A DNA stretch of 64,000 nt from an uncultured Eubacterium sp. (lineage in GTDB: Bacteria > Bacillota > Clostridia > Lachnospirales > Lachnospiraceae), in the NCBI GenBank assembly GCA_910584875.1, contig CAJUDA010000018.1, positions 1 through 64,000 of the forward strand, read 5' to 3'. The notes under the pieces were generated by a model. That model was not told the origin of the DNA. It saw only the letters and a list, made by a program, of their open reading frames with translations, and ran no database searches. The translations under genes were made by a program, and so were the position numbers. This document shows, piece by piece, positions 14,721 to 23,635 of the stretch (positions within the stretch are counted from its first letter, which is position 1; each line of letters starts with the position of its first letter).

Positions 14721-15506
14721 CTACTCCTTTCTGATCCGTCTCCGCTGTTCTTCAAAAACATACTGGACGATGATCTCACGCTCCCTCTCGTTAAGATATT
14801 CAAACATACCCCGTATCTCATATGTATTTCTGTCAATTTCTGCCCTCTCACATGAAATAACCCGGAGCAGAAAATGAACCGGCATACTTTCGTTCTGGAA
14901 AGCAAGATGTACAATGATCTCTATCACCATACCCTTCTTGATCTCGTTTTTGCAGCGGAACCGCACGCCGCCTCCACTGAGATCCGCAACTACCCCTTCA
15001 TTCCAGACAAATTCCATGGGATCCAGTGGTTCCACGATGCCTTCCTCCAATTCCTTTGAGGACGGCCATTTATCCGCAAGCTGCTGCAGTACCTTCTGCT
15101 CTTCTGCTTCGAGGGTCCGGTACTTGATATCCATTTCACAATCCAGCCGGTAAAAATTTCGTCTCTGGAATTTCCTGATCTGACTCAGCAGCCGCATATC
15201 CATCATATGCATATTCTTTTCTTTATAGCGGTTCTCTACCCTGCCCCTGCACTGGTACAGACCGTTTTCTGTATAAAAACAAAGCTGGTATTCGTCACCA
15301 ACCTCCAGCGGTATGATGCGGTTTTCAAAGATCGGCATCGAAAGCTTCACCATATCCACTTCATCAAAGTCCAGTAACTGGCTGTTATAATTATTTTCTG
15401 ATAAGGTCCTGTGTGTCGCACTCGATAAATGGGTCAATTCTATCCGGTCGCCTATGTGAGCTGGAAACTTCAATTGGATCATTCCCCCCTTTGAAAAATA
15501 CTGCAT
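14721..15506 (-). CDS. PilZ-domain flagellar brake protein (YcgR-like)
   Basis: The 261-residue protein has an N-terminal YcgR-like domain (about 10-100) and a PilZ domain with both cyclic-di-GMP motifs, RxxxR in QRRNFYRLDCE and D-x-S-x-x-G in VADLSGGGVRF. Proteins of this type bind cyclic-di-GMP and slow or stop the flagellar motor or alter cell-surface behaviour. It lies between cheB (3-base gap) and flhG (5-base gap). The start is uncertain: ATG 15506 has AGGGG close by, and an ATG eight codons later follows a strong AAAGGGGGG sequence. The intact motifs suggest that motility here responds to cyclic-di-GMP. Confidence 0.85.
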   Translation of the reverse strand: MQYFSKGGMIQLKFPAHIGDRIELTHLSSATHRTLSENNYNSQLLDFDEVDMVKLSMPIFENRIIPLEVGDEYQLCFYTENGLYQCRGRVENRYKEKNMHMMDMRLLSQIRKFQRRNFYRLDCEMDIKYRTLEAEEQKVLQQLADKWPSSKELEEGIVEPLDPMEFVWNEGVVADLSGGGVRFRCKNEIKKGMVIEIIVHLAFQNESMPVHFLLRVISCERAEIDRNTYEIRGMFEYLNEREREIIVQYVFEEQRRRIRKE

Positions 15507-15511
15507 ATCCC

Positions 15512-16408
15512 CTAACGGTTAAATTTCATCTGTATCACACTGGAAAAGAGCTGCATGATCCCCGGTCTGTGTCCTGTCCTTCTCTCTCTGTTTTCCAGTT
15601 TGCCGGCAATCCCATTGAGAGAATATGCTGACATGGATCTCGGTGCCGAAAGGATCACCGGTTCCTGACGGATCACCGCCCGTGACATATTGGCATCATA
15701 CGGCACGGCACCAAGATATTCTATTTGAATATCCAGAAATTTATTGACAACGACACCGATCTTTTTAAACAATTCATCGGCATCTCCATGATTGCGCACC
15801 TGGTTTGCGATCATCTTCACTACAGTCTGTCCAGAATTATAAGACGAACAGCTGTTTAGTGACTTCAGCAGTGCGTAGGCATCTGTGATGGAAGTAGGCT
15901 CCGGCGTCGTCACCAGCAGTACCTCCGAGCTTGCTGCCACAAACTCCAGAACAGTATTGCCGATGCCTGCCCCGGTATCTACTATGATGACATCGGCCAG
16001 ACGGTCCAGTTCACTGAGTTTATGTACCAGATGAAACACCTGCTCCCTCGTGAGGTTCGCCATTTCTTCAATACCGGACCCTCCGGAAATAAAACCTACC
16101 TCCTCTGGTCCATACGTTATGATATCTGTCATGCTCCTGCCGCGGAACATCAGATCTGCCAGATTATACCGGGGATGGATCCCCAGCATGATCTCCACAT
16201 TCGCCAGTCCAAAATCAGCATCCAGCACGACAACCCGCTTCCCCATCTGGCTGAGTGCGATTGCCAGGTTTACCGATATGCTGGATTTTCCCACGCCTCC
16301 CTTGCCAGAAGTAACAGTGATCACCCTGGCTGTCTTTCCCGCGGGCTTTCTGGTCTGCTGTATATCCTGTTTTTTAATTATATTTCGTAAGCCCTCAGCC
16401 TGATCCAT
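15512..16408 (-). CDS. flhG: Flagellar number regulator FlhG (MinD-like ATPase)
   Basis: FlhG is a MinD/ParA-type ATPase that works with FlhF to set the number and place of flagella. The 298 residues have a deviant Walker A motif (VTSGKGGVGKSSISVNLA), the switch VVLDADFGLANVEIMLG and DVIIVDTGAGIG, and a C-terminal amphipathic helix region. The N-terminus carries a short basic extension (MDQAEGLRNIIKKQ) resembling the DQAxxLR motif that stimulates FlhF GTPase activity in B. subtilis. The start at ATG 16406-16408 is chosen over a GTG at 16429. Confidence 0.93.
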   Translation of the reverse strand: MDQAEGLRNIIKKQDIQQTRKPAGKTARVITVTSGKGGVGKSSISVNLAIALSQMGKRVVVLDADFGLANVEIMLGIHPRYNLADLMFRGRSMTDIITYGPEEVGFISGGSGIEEMANLTREQVFHLVHKLSELDRLADVIIVDTGAGIGNTVLEFVAASSEVLLVTTPEPTSITDAYALLKSLNSCSSYNSGQTVVKMIANQVRNHGDADELFKKIGVVVNKFLDIQIEYLGAVPYDANMSRAVIRQEPVILSAPRSMSAYSLNGIAGKLENRERRTGHRPGIMQLFSSVIQMKFNR

Positions 16409-16438
16409 TTCACACCGTCCTATCTGCACTCTGCCTGT

Positions 16439-17707
16439 TTACGCCCCATTTTTTGCACTGCCTCCCAGCAGCTGTTTCGCCACCTTCTGTGGATTGACCT
16501 CAGCAATGTCATCCGGCACATTTTGTCCCATCGTAACATAAGCCAGAGGACACTGGGTCCGCACATGTATATTCAGCATTGCCCCCGCCGAAGAAGTCTC
16601 ATCCAGTTTTGTAAAAATCACACTATAATCCGACATACCCGCATAAACGTCTGCGATCTCCATCAGGTCATTATATTTAACACCCGCATTTAATACGAGA
16701 AAAACCTGTCTCTCAGAGATGGGGACCTGCTCGATCAGGGTACGGATATCTTTGAGCTGTTCCTTGTTTTTATGGGAACGTCCTGCCGTATCCACGAGAC
16801 AGTAATCATATTCCTGCATATCTTCAACGATCTCACCCAGTTCTCCCGGGCTGTAGATCACCTTCAGTGGTACAGATAATATATTTGCATATGTCTTAAG
16901 CTGTTCCACAGCAGCAATACGGTACGTATCTGCTGTGATAAGAGCGATATTCGCCTTCTTGTTCAATTTCAGTTTTGATGCGATCTTGGCTATGGTAGTC
17001 GTCTTCCCTACTCCTGTGGAGCCAAGAAAAAAGATAAATTTGGTCCTGGCATCCTTGTCTGTCTTTTCTACAAGATAGGGTTGTCCCATCATCAGTACCA
17101 GCCGCTGATAGACACTGGCAAGAATCTGATCCAGCGGTGCATTGAATGGCAGGGTACGGTTCACTTCATCCATGATCTGATCAGCGATCTCTGGTTCCAC
17201 CTCATTCTGGATCAGCTGTTTATGGATCAGTTCCTTGCAGGCAACTGTCTTCTCGCTTTCCTGATCCTCCTGCATGGATGCCGGTCTCACCACCTCTTCT
17301 GCCTTTATGTCTGTCGCCCGCTCTGTCTGGATCTCTGCCCTGTCCGTCCTGTCATTTTTGCCAGCATTTAACTGCATCTGCTGTTCGAGCAGCATCTCCA
17401 GTTTCTTTAATTTCTCCCGGATACTCTGCTCATCTTCCTTCTCCTCCGGCATAGGCGGCACTGGCAGGGGGGAGACTGCTTCCGGGACCTTCTCCCTGGC
17501 CACAGTATCCTGCTTTGTCTGTCCGGTACTGGCAGTATTCTCCTCAAGTGCTGCCGTCACCTCTACCTTACTGCGGACAAACAATTTGGACAGACCCCTG
17601 GGATGGATCTTTTTGATATTCATCACGACAGCTCCGCTTCCGAGTTCCTGCTTTGCCATCTCAATCGCTTCATTTTCCGTATTTGCCAAAAACTTTTTAA
17701 TAATCAT
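16439..17707 (-). CDS. flhF: SRP-type GTPase FlhF
   Basis: FlhF is the third SRP-GTPase paralogue and positions the first flagellar components. The 422 residues comprise a short N-terminal domain (MIIKKFLANTENEAIEMAKQ), a basic/low-complexity stretch of about 130 residues, an N domain and a G domain with P-loop FLGSTGVGKTTTIAKIA, switch VDTAGRSHKN and FTKLDET. The stop overlaps the next gene upstream by four bases at 17704-17707 (flhA end), indicating coupled translation. Confidence 0.95.
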   Translation of the reverse strand: MIIKKFLANTENEAIEMAKQELGSGAVVMNIKKIHPRGLSKLFVRSKVEVTAALEENTASTGQTKQDTVAREKVPEAVSPLPVPPMPEEKEDEQSIREKLKKLEMLLEQQMQLNAGKNDRTDRAEIQTERATDIKAEEVVRPASMQEDQESEKTVACKELIHKQLIQNEVEPEIADQIMDEVNRTLPFNAPLDQILASVYQRLVLMMGQPYLVEKTDKDARTKFIFFLGSTGVGKTTTIAKIASKLKLNKKANIALITADTYRIAAVEQLKTYANILSVPLKVIYSPGELGEIVEDMQEYDYCLVDTAGRSHKNKEQLKDIRTLIEQVPISERQVFLVLNAGVKYNDLMEIADVYAGMSDYSVIFTKLDETSSAGAMLNIHVRTQCPLAYVTMGQNVPDDIAEVNPQKVAKQLLGGSAKNGA

Positions 17708-19740
17708 TCAACAGTCACCATCCCCACTGATTGCAGTTCCACATCCGAATCGATCTCATTATATGACAGGACATGCAGATTTCTAAACTGCTCTTCGGTC
17801 AATTTTTTAAAATACATGCGGACAATCGGGGAAGTAATAATGATCGGCGTCCTTCCCAGCTCTTCCAGTTTATCCGTCTCCTCTTTAAGTGAAGTCAGCA
17901 GCCGCTGCGCATAGTCTGGATCCAGTGCCAGATAAGATCCCTGCTCTGTCTGTTTTACCGCATTCATAATCTCCTGCTCCGCCTTTGGATCCAGTGTCAC
18001 CACACTGGTAGGTTCCGTGCTGAAGAAATACTGGTTCGATATCGCCCTCTTGAGATTCTGCCGCACATACTCTGTCAGTATATCCGTATCATGGGTTGTC
18101 GATGCATAATCGGCAAGAGTCTCAAAGATCGTGATCAGGTCGCGGATGGATATCCCCTCGGCAAGCAGGTTCTGAAGCACCTTCTGGATCTCACCGACAC
18201 TGAGCAGCTTCGGAACAAGCTCCCCGATCAGCGTCTGGTTTGCATCCTTCACATTATCAATAAGGTTCTGGACATCCTGTCTCGTAAGAAGTTCATCCAG
18301 ATGGGAGCGTATGATCTCCGTCAGATGTGTCGCTATGATAGACGGCGGATCTACCACCGTATAGCCGAGTGACTCCGCCCGTTCTCTCTGGCTCTCTGTG
18401 ATCCACAGCGCCGGCAGATGGTACGAAGGCTCAAACGTAGGAATACCGGAGATCTCTTCTTCCACATAGCCCGGATTCATCGCCATATAGTGGTCAAACA
18501 GGATCTCCCCCTCACTGACAGGCACGCCCTTGATCTTGATCAGATACTGGTTCGGATTCAGCTGGATGTTGTCCCGCAGACGGATCATCGGCACAACGCA
18601 GCCAAGCTCAAGGGCAATCTGTCTACGGATCATGACAACACGATCCAGCAGATCACCACCCTGATTGACGTCAGCCAGCGGGATGATGCCATAACCAAAT
18701 TCCAGTTCAATGGAATCCACCTGCAGGAGAGAATTGACATTCTCCGGCCGGCGGATCTCTTCGGCGGACTCCTCTTCCTCCGATACCGCCTCATCCGTCT
18801 CTGCCATCTCAAGCTCGCCTTTGATCATGCGCGCCGTGATCAGGAACAGGATCCCATACCCGGTAAAGATCACGATATTCAGCGGAGTAAAGATACCAAG
18901 ACCGATCACTGCCGCCCCTACGATGTTCAGTACCTTAGGGGTAGAAAACAACTGTCTCTGTAATATATTCCCCACATCGGCATCCTTAGAACCTTTCGTC
19001 ACCAGAATACCGGTAGAGAGTGAGATCATCAGGGACGGAATCTGACTCACCAGACCATCACCGATCGTCAGAATCGAATAGGTCTGGACCGCCGCCTGAA
19101 ATTCCATGCCGTTCATCAGCACACCAAGAGCGATACCACCGACAAAATTCAGCACTGTAATGATCAGACCCGCTGTGGCATCCCCCTTTACATACTTGGT
19201 GGCACCGTCCATGGCACCGAAGAAAGCAGATTCTTCCTGTATCTTCTCCCTGCGTTCCTTTGCCTCATCATCTGTGATGGCGCCCGTGTTCAGATCGGCG
19301 TCGATCGCCATCTGTTTACCGGGCATGGCATCCAGTGTAAAACGTGCCGTTACCTCGGATACACGTTCCGAACCTTTATTGATCACGATCAGCTGCATGA
19401 TCACCAGTACGAAAAATACGATAGCGCCGACGATCAGATTACCCCCGCCGACGAAATTACCAAATGTCTCAACGACATTACCCGCCTCACCAGAGAGAAG
19501 AATGTTCCTCGTAGAGCTGACGTTCAGCGAAAGCCGGAACAGCGTCATCAGCAGCAATAATGTCGGAAAGCTGGACATATCCAGCGGCTCCCTGGAAAAC
19601 AGGGAGGTAAAAAGAATGATCATCGAAAGTGTAATGTTCAAAGCGAACAGTAAATCCAGTAATATGAGAGGTACCGGAATAATCAGACATAAGATCGGCA
19701 CTAATATAAAAACTCCCAGTGCGATGTCCTGTTTCTTCAT
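17704..19740 (-). CDS. flhA: Flagellar export gate protein FlhA
   Basis: FlhA forms the nonameric ring of the type III export gate. The 678 residues have eight predicted membrane segments in the first 330 residues, the conserved FHIPEP-type region (SERVSEVTARFTLDAMPGKQ) and a large cytoplasmic domain (about 340-678) that docks export chaperones. Length is normal. It follows flhB after 33 bases. Confidence 0.97.
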   Translation of the reverse strand: MKKQDIALGVFILVPILCLIIPVPLILLDLLFALNITLSMIILFTSLFSREPLDMSSFPTLLLLMTLFRLSLNVSSTRNILLSGEAGNVVETFGNFVGGGNLIVGAIVFFVLVIMQLIVINKGSERVSEVTARFTLDAMPGKQMAIDADLNTGAITDDEAKERREKIQEESAFFGAMDGATKYVKGDATAGLIITVLNFVGGIALGVLMNGMEFQAAVQTYSILTIGDGLVSQIPSLMISLSTGILVTKGSKDADVGNILQRQLFSTPKVLNIVGAAVIGLGIFTPLNIVIFTGYGILFLITARMIKGELEMAETDEAVSEEEESAEEIRRPENVNSLLQVDSIELEFGYGIIPLADVNQGGDLLDRVVMIRRQIALELGCVVPMIRLRDNIQLNPNQYLIKIKGVPVSEGEILFDHYMAMNPGYVEEEISGIPTFEPSYHLPALWITESQRERAESLGYTVVDPPSIIATHLTEIIRSHLDELLTRQDVQNLIDNVKDANQTLIGELVPKLLSVGEIQKVLQNLLAEGISIRDLITIFETLADYASTTHDTDILTEYVRQNLKRAISNQYFFSTEPTSVVTLDPKAEQEIMNAVKQTEQGSYLALDPDYAQRLLTSLKEETDKLEELGRTPIIITSPIVRMYFKKLTEEQFRNLHVLSYNEIDSDVELQSVGMVTVE

Positions 19741-19773
19741 TTCCGATTCCTCCTTTCTCTAAAATTTATTCGT

Positions 19774-20883
19774 TTAACTTACTTTCCCCTGGCGCTCATA
19801 TACATAAGCGAGGATTTCCGCCACCACCTGATACAGCTCCGGCGGAATCTGGTCCCCGATCTCTACATTGTGATACAGCATTCTCGCCAACGGCTTATTT
19901 TCAACGATTTCAATCTGGTTTTCCCTTGCCGTATCCTTAATCTTCTGGGCAAGGAAATCGGCGCCTTTGGCTATGACAACCGGCGCTTCCGCCGCCTCTT
20001 TGTCATATTTCAGTGCCACTGCCAGATGCGTCGGGTTTGTAATGACCACATCGGCTTCCGGAAGAGCCTGCATCATACGCCGGCGGGAAACCTCCTGCAT
20101 CTTTCTTCTGATCTGGCCTTTGATCTGCGGATTTCCCTCTGCATTCTTATACTCATCCTTGACTTCCTGCTTGGTCATTTTCATATCTGTCTGGAACTTA
20201 CGCTTCTGGTAATACCAGTCCGCAAAGGCAAGTACAAGAAATACAATACATATTTTGAATGAAATATTCAGCACCAGGTCGACGATCAGCGTCAGAGCCG
20301 ACCACAGATCCAGCTGATAAATATTCACTATCATCCCCCATTCATTCTGCAGGGACGAATACACAACATAAAACAATACGGAAAGCTTCAATACCGCTTT
20401 CAGTAATTCAACCAGCTTATCTTTGGAAAAAAACCGCTTAAACCCCTTGATGGGATTCAGTTTGGAAAATTTCGGCTTCAGGGGCTTCCCTGTCACCTTC
20501 CACTTGACCTGTACAACATTTGACACAAAGACGCCAAGGACGCCCAGGGCAATGATCGGAAGGATGATCCATATGATCTCAACCATTCCATACTGCAGCA
20601 GGGACATGACCCGTGCCGCATTGAATTCCTCTGTGGCATAATCACTGATACAGCCATACAGTGTCTGAAAAGCTGTCTGGATCCGGTCCAGCATATATCC
20701 GCCAAAGATCCTGAGGCTTCCAAAAAGGATAATGAGCAGCACTGCCGTATTAATATCCTGGCTCTTTGCAACCTGTCCTTCTTCTCTTGCCTTCTCAAGC
20801 TTTTTTGGTGTGGCCGGTTCGGTCTTTTCCCCGCCCGGTCCATCTTTGTTGGCAAACAACTGGAGGTTATATTCCAAAATCAT
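19774..20883 (-). CDS. flhB: Flagellar export switch protein FlhB
   Basis: FlhB controls the switch from hook to filament substrates by self-cleavage. The 369 residues have an N-terminal GGEKTEPATPKKLEKAREEG signature, four membrane segments and a cytoplasmic domain with the self-cleaving NPTH motif (VVITNPTHLAVALKYD). ATG 20881-20883 fits the family N-terminus; the reading frame remains open upstream to 20934 but those residues do not look like FlhB. The ribosome site is weak and lies close after a perfect hairpin (20941-20964). Confidence 0.95.
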   Translation of the reverse strand: MILEYNLQLFANKDGPGGEKTEPATPKKLEKAREEGQVAKSQDINTAVLLIILFGSLRIFGGYMLDRIQTAFQTLYGCISDYATEEFNAARVMSLLQYGMVEIIWIILPIIALGVLGVFVSNVVQVKWKVTGKPLKPKFSKLNPIKGFKRFFSKDKLVELLKAVLKLSVLFYVVYSSLQNEWGMIVNIYQLDLWSALTLIVDLVLNISFKICIVFLVLAFADWYYQKRKFQTDMKMTKQEVKDEYKNAEGNPQIKGQIRRKMQEVSRRRMMQALPEADVVITNPTHLAVALKYDKEAAEAPVVIAKGADFLAQKIKDTARENQIEIVENKPLARMLYHNVEIGDQIPPELYQVVAEILAYVYERQGKVS

Positions 20884-20940
20884 ACCAATATCCGCGCCTT
20901 TCCAGCACCTGCAAACTTTGTGGCGCAGGCACAAATTTGC

Positions 20941-20964
20941 GTGTGAAAAATTTATTTTTCACAC
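20941..20964. other. Perfect stem-loop between fliR and flhB
   Basis: GTGTGAAAAA and TTTTTCACAC form a 10-base perfect stem with a TTTA loop in the 88-base gap between fliR and flhB. No T run follows on the minus strand, so it is not a classic terminator. It could be an RNA stability or processing element, or limit flhB translation. Confidence 0.6.
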
Positions 20965-20971
20965 TACTTCC

Positions 20972-21742
20972 CTATGGTGTAAATGCTGTTATGATCTGGC
21001 TGGCGATATCCTTCATCTGTGTAAAGATAAAGTCCGACACAGTCGGCAGCGTCTGTACAAGGAGCACCATCACAAACAGACCTGCGATCAGCTTGATCTG
21101 GATTCCTACGACAAACATATTCATCTGAGGCGCCGCCTTGGTCAGAACGCCCAGGATCACGTTCAGCATCAGCATACAGCAGAACACAGGCAGGACGATC
21201 CTCAGGGCGATCATAAAATAATCCGCCATAAAATCAACCATGATGTCCTTTAAGCCAGGACGGAATACCGCCTGTCCCACATTAAAATACCGGAATGAAT
21301 CCGTGATGGAGCGGATCACATAATAATGCATATTGGTAACAAGCAGCATAAGCATAAGAAAATAATTATAAATATTTCCTGTCACCGTAACCTGCATCCT
21401 GGTCGAGGGATCAAACATCGTAGCCATGGATAATCCCATCTCCATATCCATAATGTGTCCGGCAAAGCTGACGATATAAAAACACAGATTGCACATGAAA
21501 CCCAGGATGACACCGACTACCAGCTCCTTCAGGACCAGCACGGCAAATCCTGCCACTCCGGAATACGATAGCGACACAACCGGGAGCGTCTGGATCACAA
21601 GGATTGAAAGCATAATGCTCACAGCTGCTTTCATCCGTGTTGGTACTGCCTGATAACTGAAAAAGGGAGCCGTCATCACAAAACCAGACATCCGGATCAG
21701 TACCAGCAGATAGAACTCCATGTTCTCAATCGTAAAAGTCAT
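20972..21742 (-). CDS. fliR: Flagellar export gate protein FliR
   Basis: FliR forms the export gate core with FliP and FliQ. The 256 residues are hydrophobic with about six membrane segments and the family pattern FLLVLIRMSGFVMTAPFFSY-like near the N-terminus (YLLVLIRMSGFVMTAPFFS). The start is two bases after the fliQ stop. Length is normal. Confidence 0.95.
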   Translation of the reverse strand: MTFTIENMEFYLLVLIRMSGFVMTAPFFSYQAVPTRMKAAVSIMLSILVIQTLPVVSLSYSGVAGFAVLVLKELVVGVILGFMCNLCFYIVSFAGHIMDMEMGLSMATMFDPSTRMQVTVTGNIYNYFLMLMLLVTNMHYYVIRSITDSFRYFNVGQAVFRPGLKDIMVDFMADYFMIALRIVLPVFCCMLMLNVILGVLTKAAPQMNMFVVGIQIKLIAGLFVMVLLVQTLPTVSDFIFTQMKDIASQIITAFTP

Positions 21743-21744
21743 CG

Positions 21745-22017
21745 TTATCCTCCTGCATATACGGAGAATTTATTACAGAGTTCCCGCAGAAACTCTGTAC
21801 AGTTATTCATGATCCATCCCCCACACAAAAGTATGGTGATAAAAATTGAGATCAGCTTGGGAACGAACGTCAAGGTCTGCTCCTGGATGGATGTAACCGT
21901 CTGGAATATACTGATGACCAGTCCCACGATCAGTGAAACAAGCAGAAGAGGCATCGCACACTTGAAGATCGTCCAGATCATTTCCCGTGCAATATCTAAT
22001 ACTTCGGCATCTGTCAT
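21745..22017 (-). CDS. fliQ: Flagellar export gate protein FliQ
   Basis: The 90-residue protein has two membrane helices and the FliQ pattern (VGLVISIFQTVTSIQEQTL, TFVPKLISI). It is part of the FliPQR core of the type III export channel. It sits between fliP and fliR as in other Firmicutes. Confidence 0.95.
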   Translation of the reverse strand: MTDAEVLDIAREMIWTIFKCAMPLLLVSLIVGLVISIFQTVTSIQEQTLTFVPKLISIFITILLCGGWIMNNCTEFLRELCNKFSVYAGG

Positions 22018-22031
22018 GACTTACCCTCCCG

Positions 22032-22883
22032 TCAGTAAAATGTTTTCACAAGCTGTCCAACAACCAGATTCCATCCATCTGCCAGCACAAACAGCAGAAT
22101 CTTAAACGGCATGGATATCGTCGTCGGCGGCAGCATCATCATACCCATCGACATCAGGGTCGACGCCACTACCATATCTATGACTATGAACGGCAGATAG
22201 ATCAGGAAACCAATAATAAATGCCGTCCTTAGTTCGCTTATCATAAAAGCAGGGATCAGTACCGTCGTCGGTATCTCGTCCTCATTTGACACCTCAACAT
22301 CGTCACTTTTCTCCGAAATCTCCAGAAAAAGACGGATATCTTTGCGGTTTGTCTGTTCAAACATAAATTTCCTGAGAGGCTTCAGCCCCTGATTGAAGGC
22401 CTCTTCCTGTGTGATCTCCCCCGCCTCATAGGGCTGGATGCAGTCTGTATTGATCTGGGTGATCACCGGCGACATGATAAACAATGTCAAAAACAGCGCC
22501 AGTCCAATCAAAACCTGATTTGGCGGCGTCGTCTGAGTCCCCAGGGCAGTACGCACAAAGTGAAGCACAACAACGATCCTCGTAAATGACGTGACCATGA
22601 TCACAATAAACGGTGCAATGGACAGTACCGTCAATACAAGAATCATCTTCATGCTGGCAGACAAACTTGAGCTCCCTGCATTCGTAGTAATATTAAATTG
22701 AAAGTCTTCCGGGGTATCCGGATCCTGTACCTTCGCCTCTGTGCTCCCCTCAATCTCATCCACATGGGAATCCGACCTCACTGCATAAACTTTGGTACTA
22801 CAAAAAAAGGTTAATACACACAGCAAGACTAACAGAATAGCATAACGAAATGATTTGTGACGTCCTTTCTTCTGTATCTCCAT
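22032..22883 (-). CDS. fliP: Flagellar export gate protein FliP
   Basis: The 283-residue protein has a cleavable-type signal peptide (basic start, hydrophobic core about 15-32 with ILLVLLCVLTFFCS), a short extracellular stretch and four membrane helices with FliP signatures (TSFTRIVVVLHFVRTALG, QVLIGLALFLTLFIM, FMISELRTAFIIGFLIYLPF). A TTG start three codons earlier directly abuts the AAAAGG ribosome site, so ATG 22881-22883 is chosen. Its neighbours are fliO and fliQ. Confidence 0.96.
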   Translation of the reverse strand: MEIQKKGRHKSFRYAILLVLLCVLTFFCSTKVYAVRSDSHVDEIEGSTEAKVQDPDTPEDFQFNITTNAGSSSLSASMKMILVLTVLSIAPFIVIMVTSFTRIVVVLHFVRTALGTQTTPPNQVLIGLALFLTLFIMSPVITQINTDCIQPYEAGEITQEEAFNQGLKPLRKFMFEQTNRKDIRLFLEISEKSDDVEVSNEDEIPTTVLIPAFMISELRTAFIIGFLIYLPFIVIDMVVASTLMSMGMMMLPPTTISMPFKILLFVLADGWNLVVGQLVKTFY

Positions 22884-22898
22884 AAATACCAACCTTTT

Positions 22899-23249
22899 CT
22901 ATTTTTCTTTTTTTTGCTTTTTATGCATACGATTCAGCACATCCCGGAAAGGAAGTATGGCAGCTTCTTTTTCCTTTGCTGTAAGATCCAGCTGTTCCTC
23001 GTCTAACGGCGCAAGAAATGTAATATTATCCTTGGTCACAGCGATCGAATAATATTTACTGCCAAGCTGAATGATCTGGATATACTTGTTCTGTGCTATC
23101 CGGAATGTCTCAATCACCTTAATGTTACTGGACTGCATCTGTATCGCGCCTGTCTTACCGATCCATTTTGAAGCATAATAAGTCGCTGCCAGGACCAGGA
23201 TAAAGACGATCAGTATGCCGCCCAGTTCGAGAACATTCTGCCAGCCCAT
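22899..23249 (-). CDS. fliO: Flagellar biosynthesis protein FliO (FliZ-like)
   Basis: The 116-residue protein has one N-terminal membrane segment (about 8-26) and a FliO/FliZ-type cytoplasmic domain (SSNIKVIETFRIAQNKYIQI, YYSIAVTKDNITFL). FliO helps assemble the FliP ring. It lies three bases from cheY and seven from fliP. Sequence conservation in this family is low, so position adds weight. Confidence 0.85.
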   Translation of the reverse strand: MGWQNVLELGGILIVFILVLAATYYASKWIGKTGAIQMQSSNIKVIETFRIAQNKYIQIIQLGSKYYSIAVTKDNITFLAPLDEEQLDLTAKEKEAAILPFRDVLNRMHKKQKKEK

Positions 23250-23251
23250 AC

Positions 23252-23614
23252 TTAACCGACAGCTTTCTTCACAGCTTCCAGTACGCGGTCTGCCTGAAAT
23301 GGTTTAACAATGAAGTCTTTTGCCCCGGACTGAATGGATTCAATAACCATCGCCTGCTGTCCCATAGCAGAACACATAATGACTGTTGCTCCTGCATCGG
23401 ATTCTTTGATCTTTTTCAGTGCCTGGATCCCATCCATCTCCGGCATGGTAATATCCATCATCACAAGATCCGGTTTTGTCTCAGCATACTTTTCCACTGC
23501 TTTCAAGCCATTCTCTGCTTCACCGGCCACTTCGTAGCCGTTCTTTGTGAGAATGTCCTTAATCATAACCCTCATAAATGCTGCATCGTCGCAAATCAAA
23601 ACACTCTTTGCCAT
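23252..23614 (-). CDS. cheY: Chemotaxis response regulator CheY
   Basis: The 120-residue single-domain receiver has the acidic pocket DD9-10, phosphoacceptor Asp54 in VMMDITMPEMDG, the switch Ser/Ala region (VIMCSAMGQQ) and Lys in DFIVKPFQ. Phospho-CheY binds the N-terminal peptides of FliM and FliY at the motor. It is placed between fliY and fliO, as in the B. subtilis operon. Confidence 0.96.
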   Translation of the reverse strand: MAKSVLICDDAAFMRVMIKDILTKNGYEVAGEAENGLKAVEKYAETKPDLVMMDITMPEMDGIQALKKIKESDAGATVIMCSAMGQQAMVIESIQSGAKDFIVKPFQADRVLEAVKKAVG

Positions 23615-23635
23615 TGTAAGTTCTCCTCCATTTGA

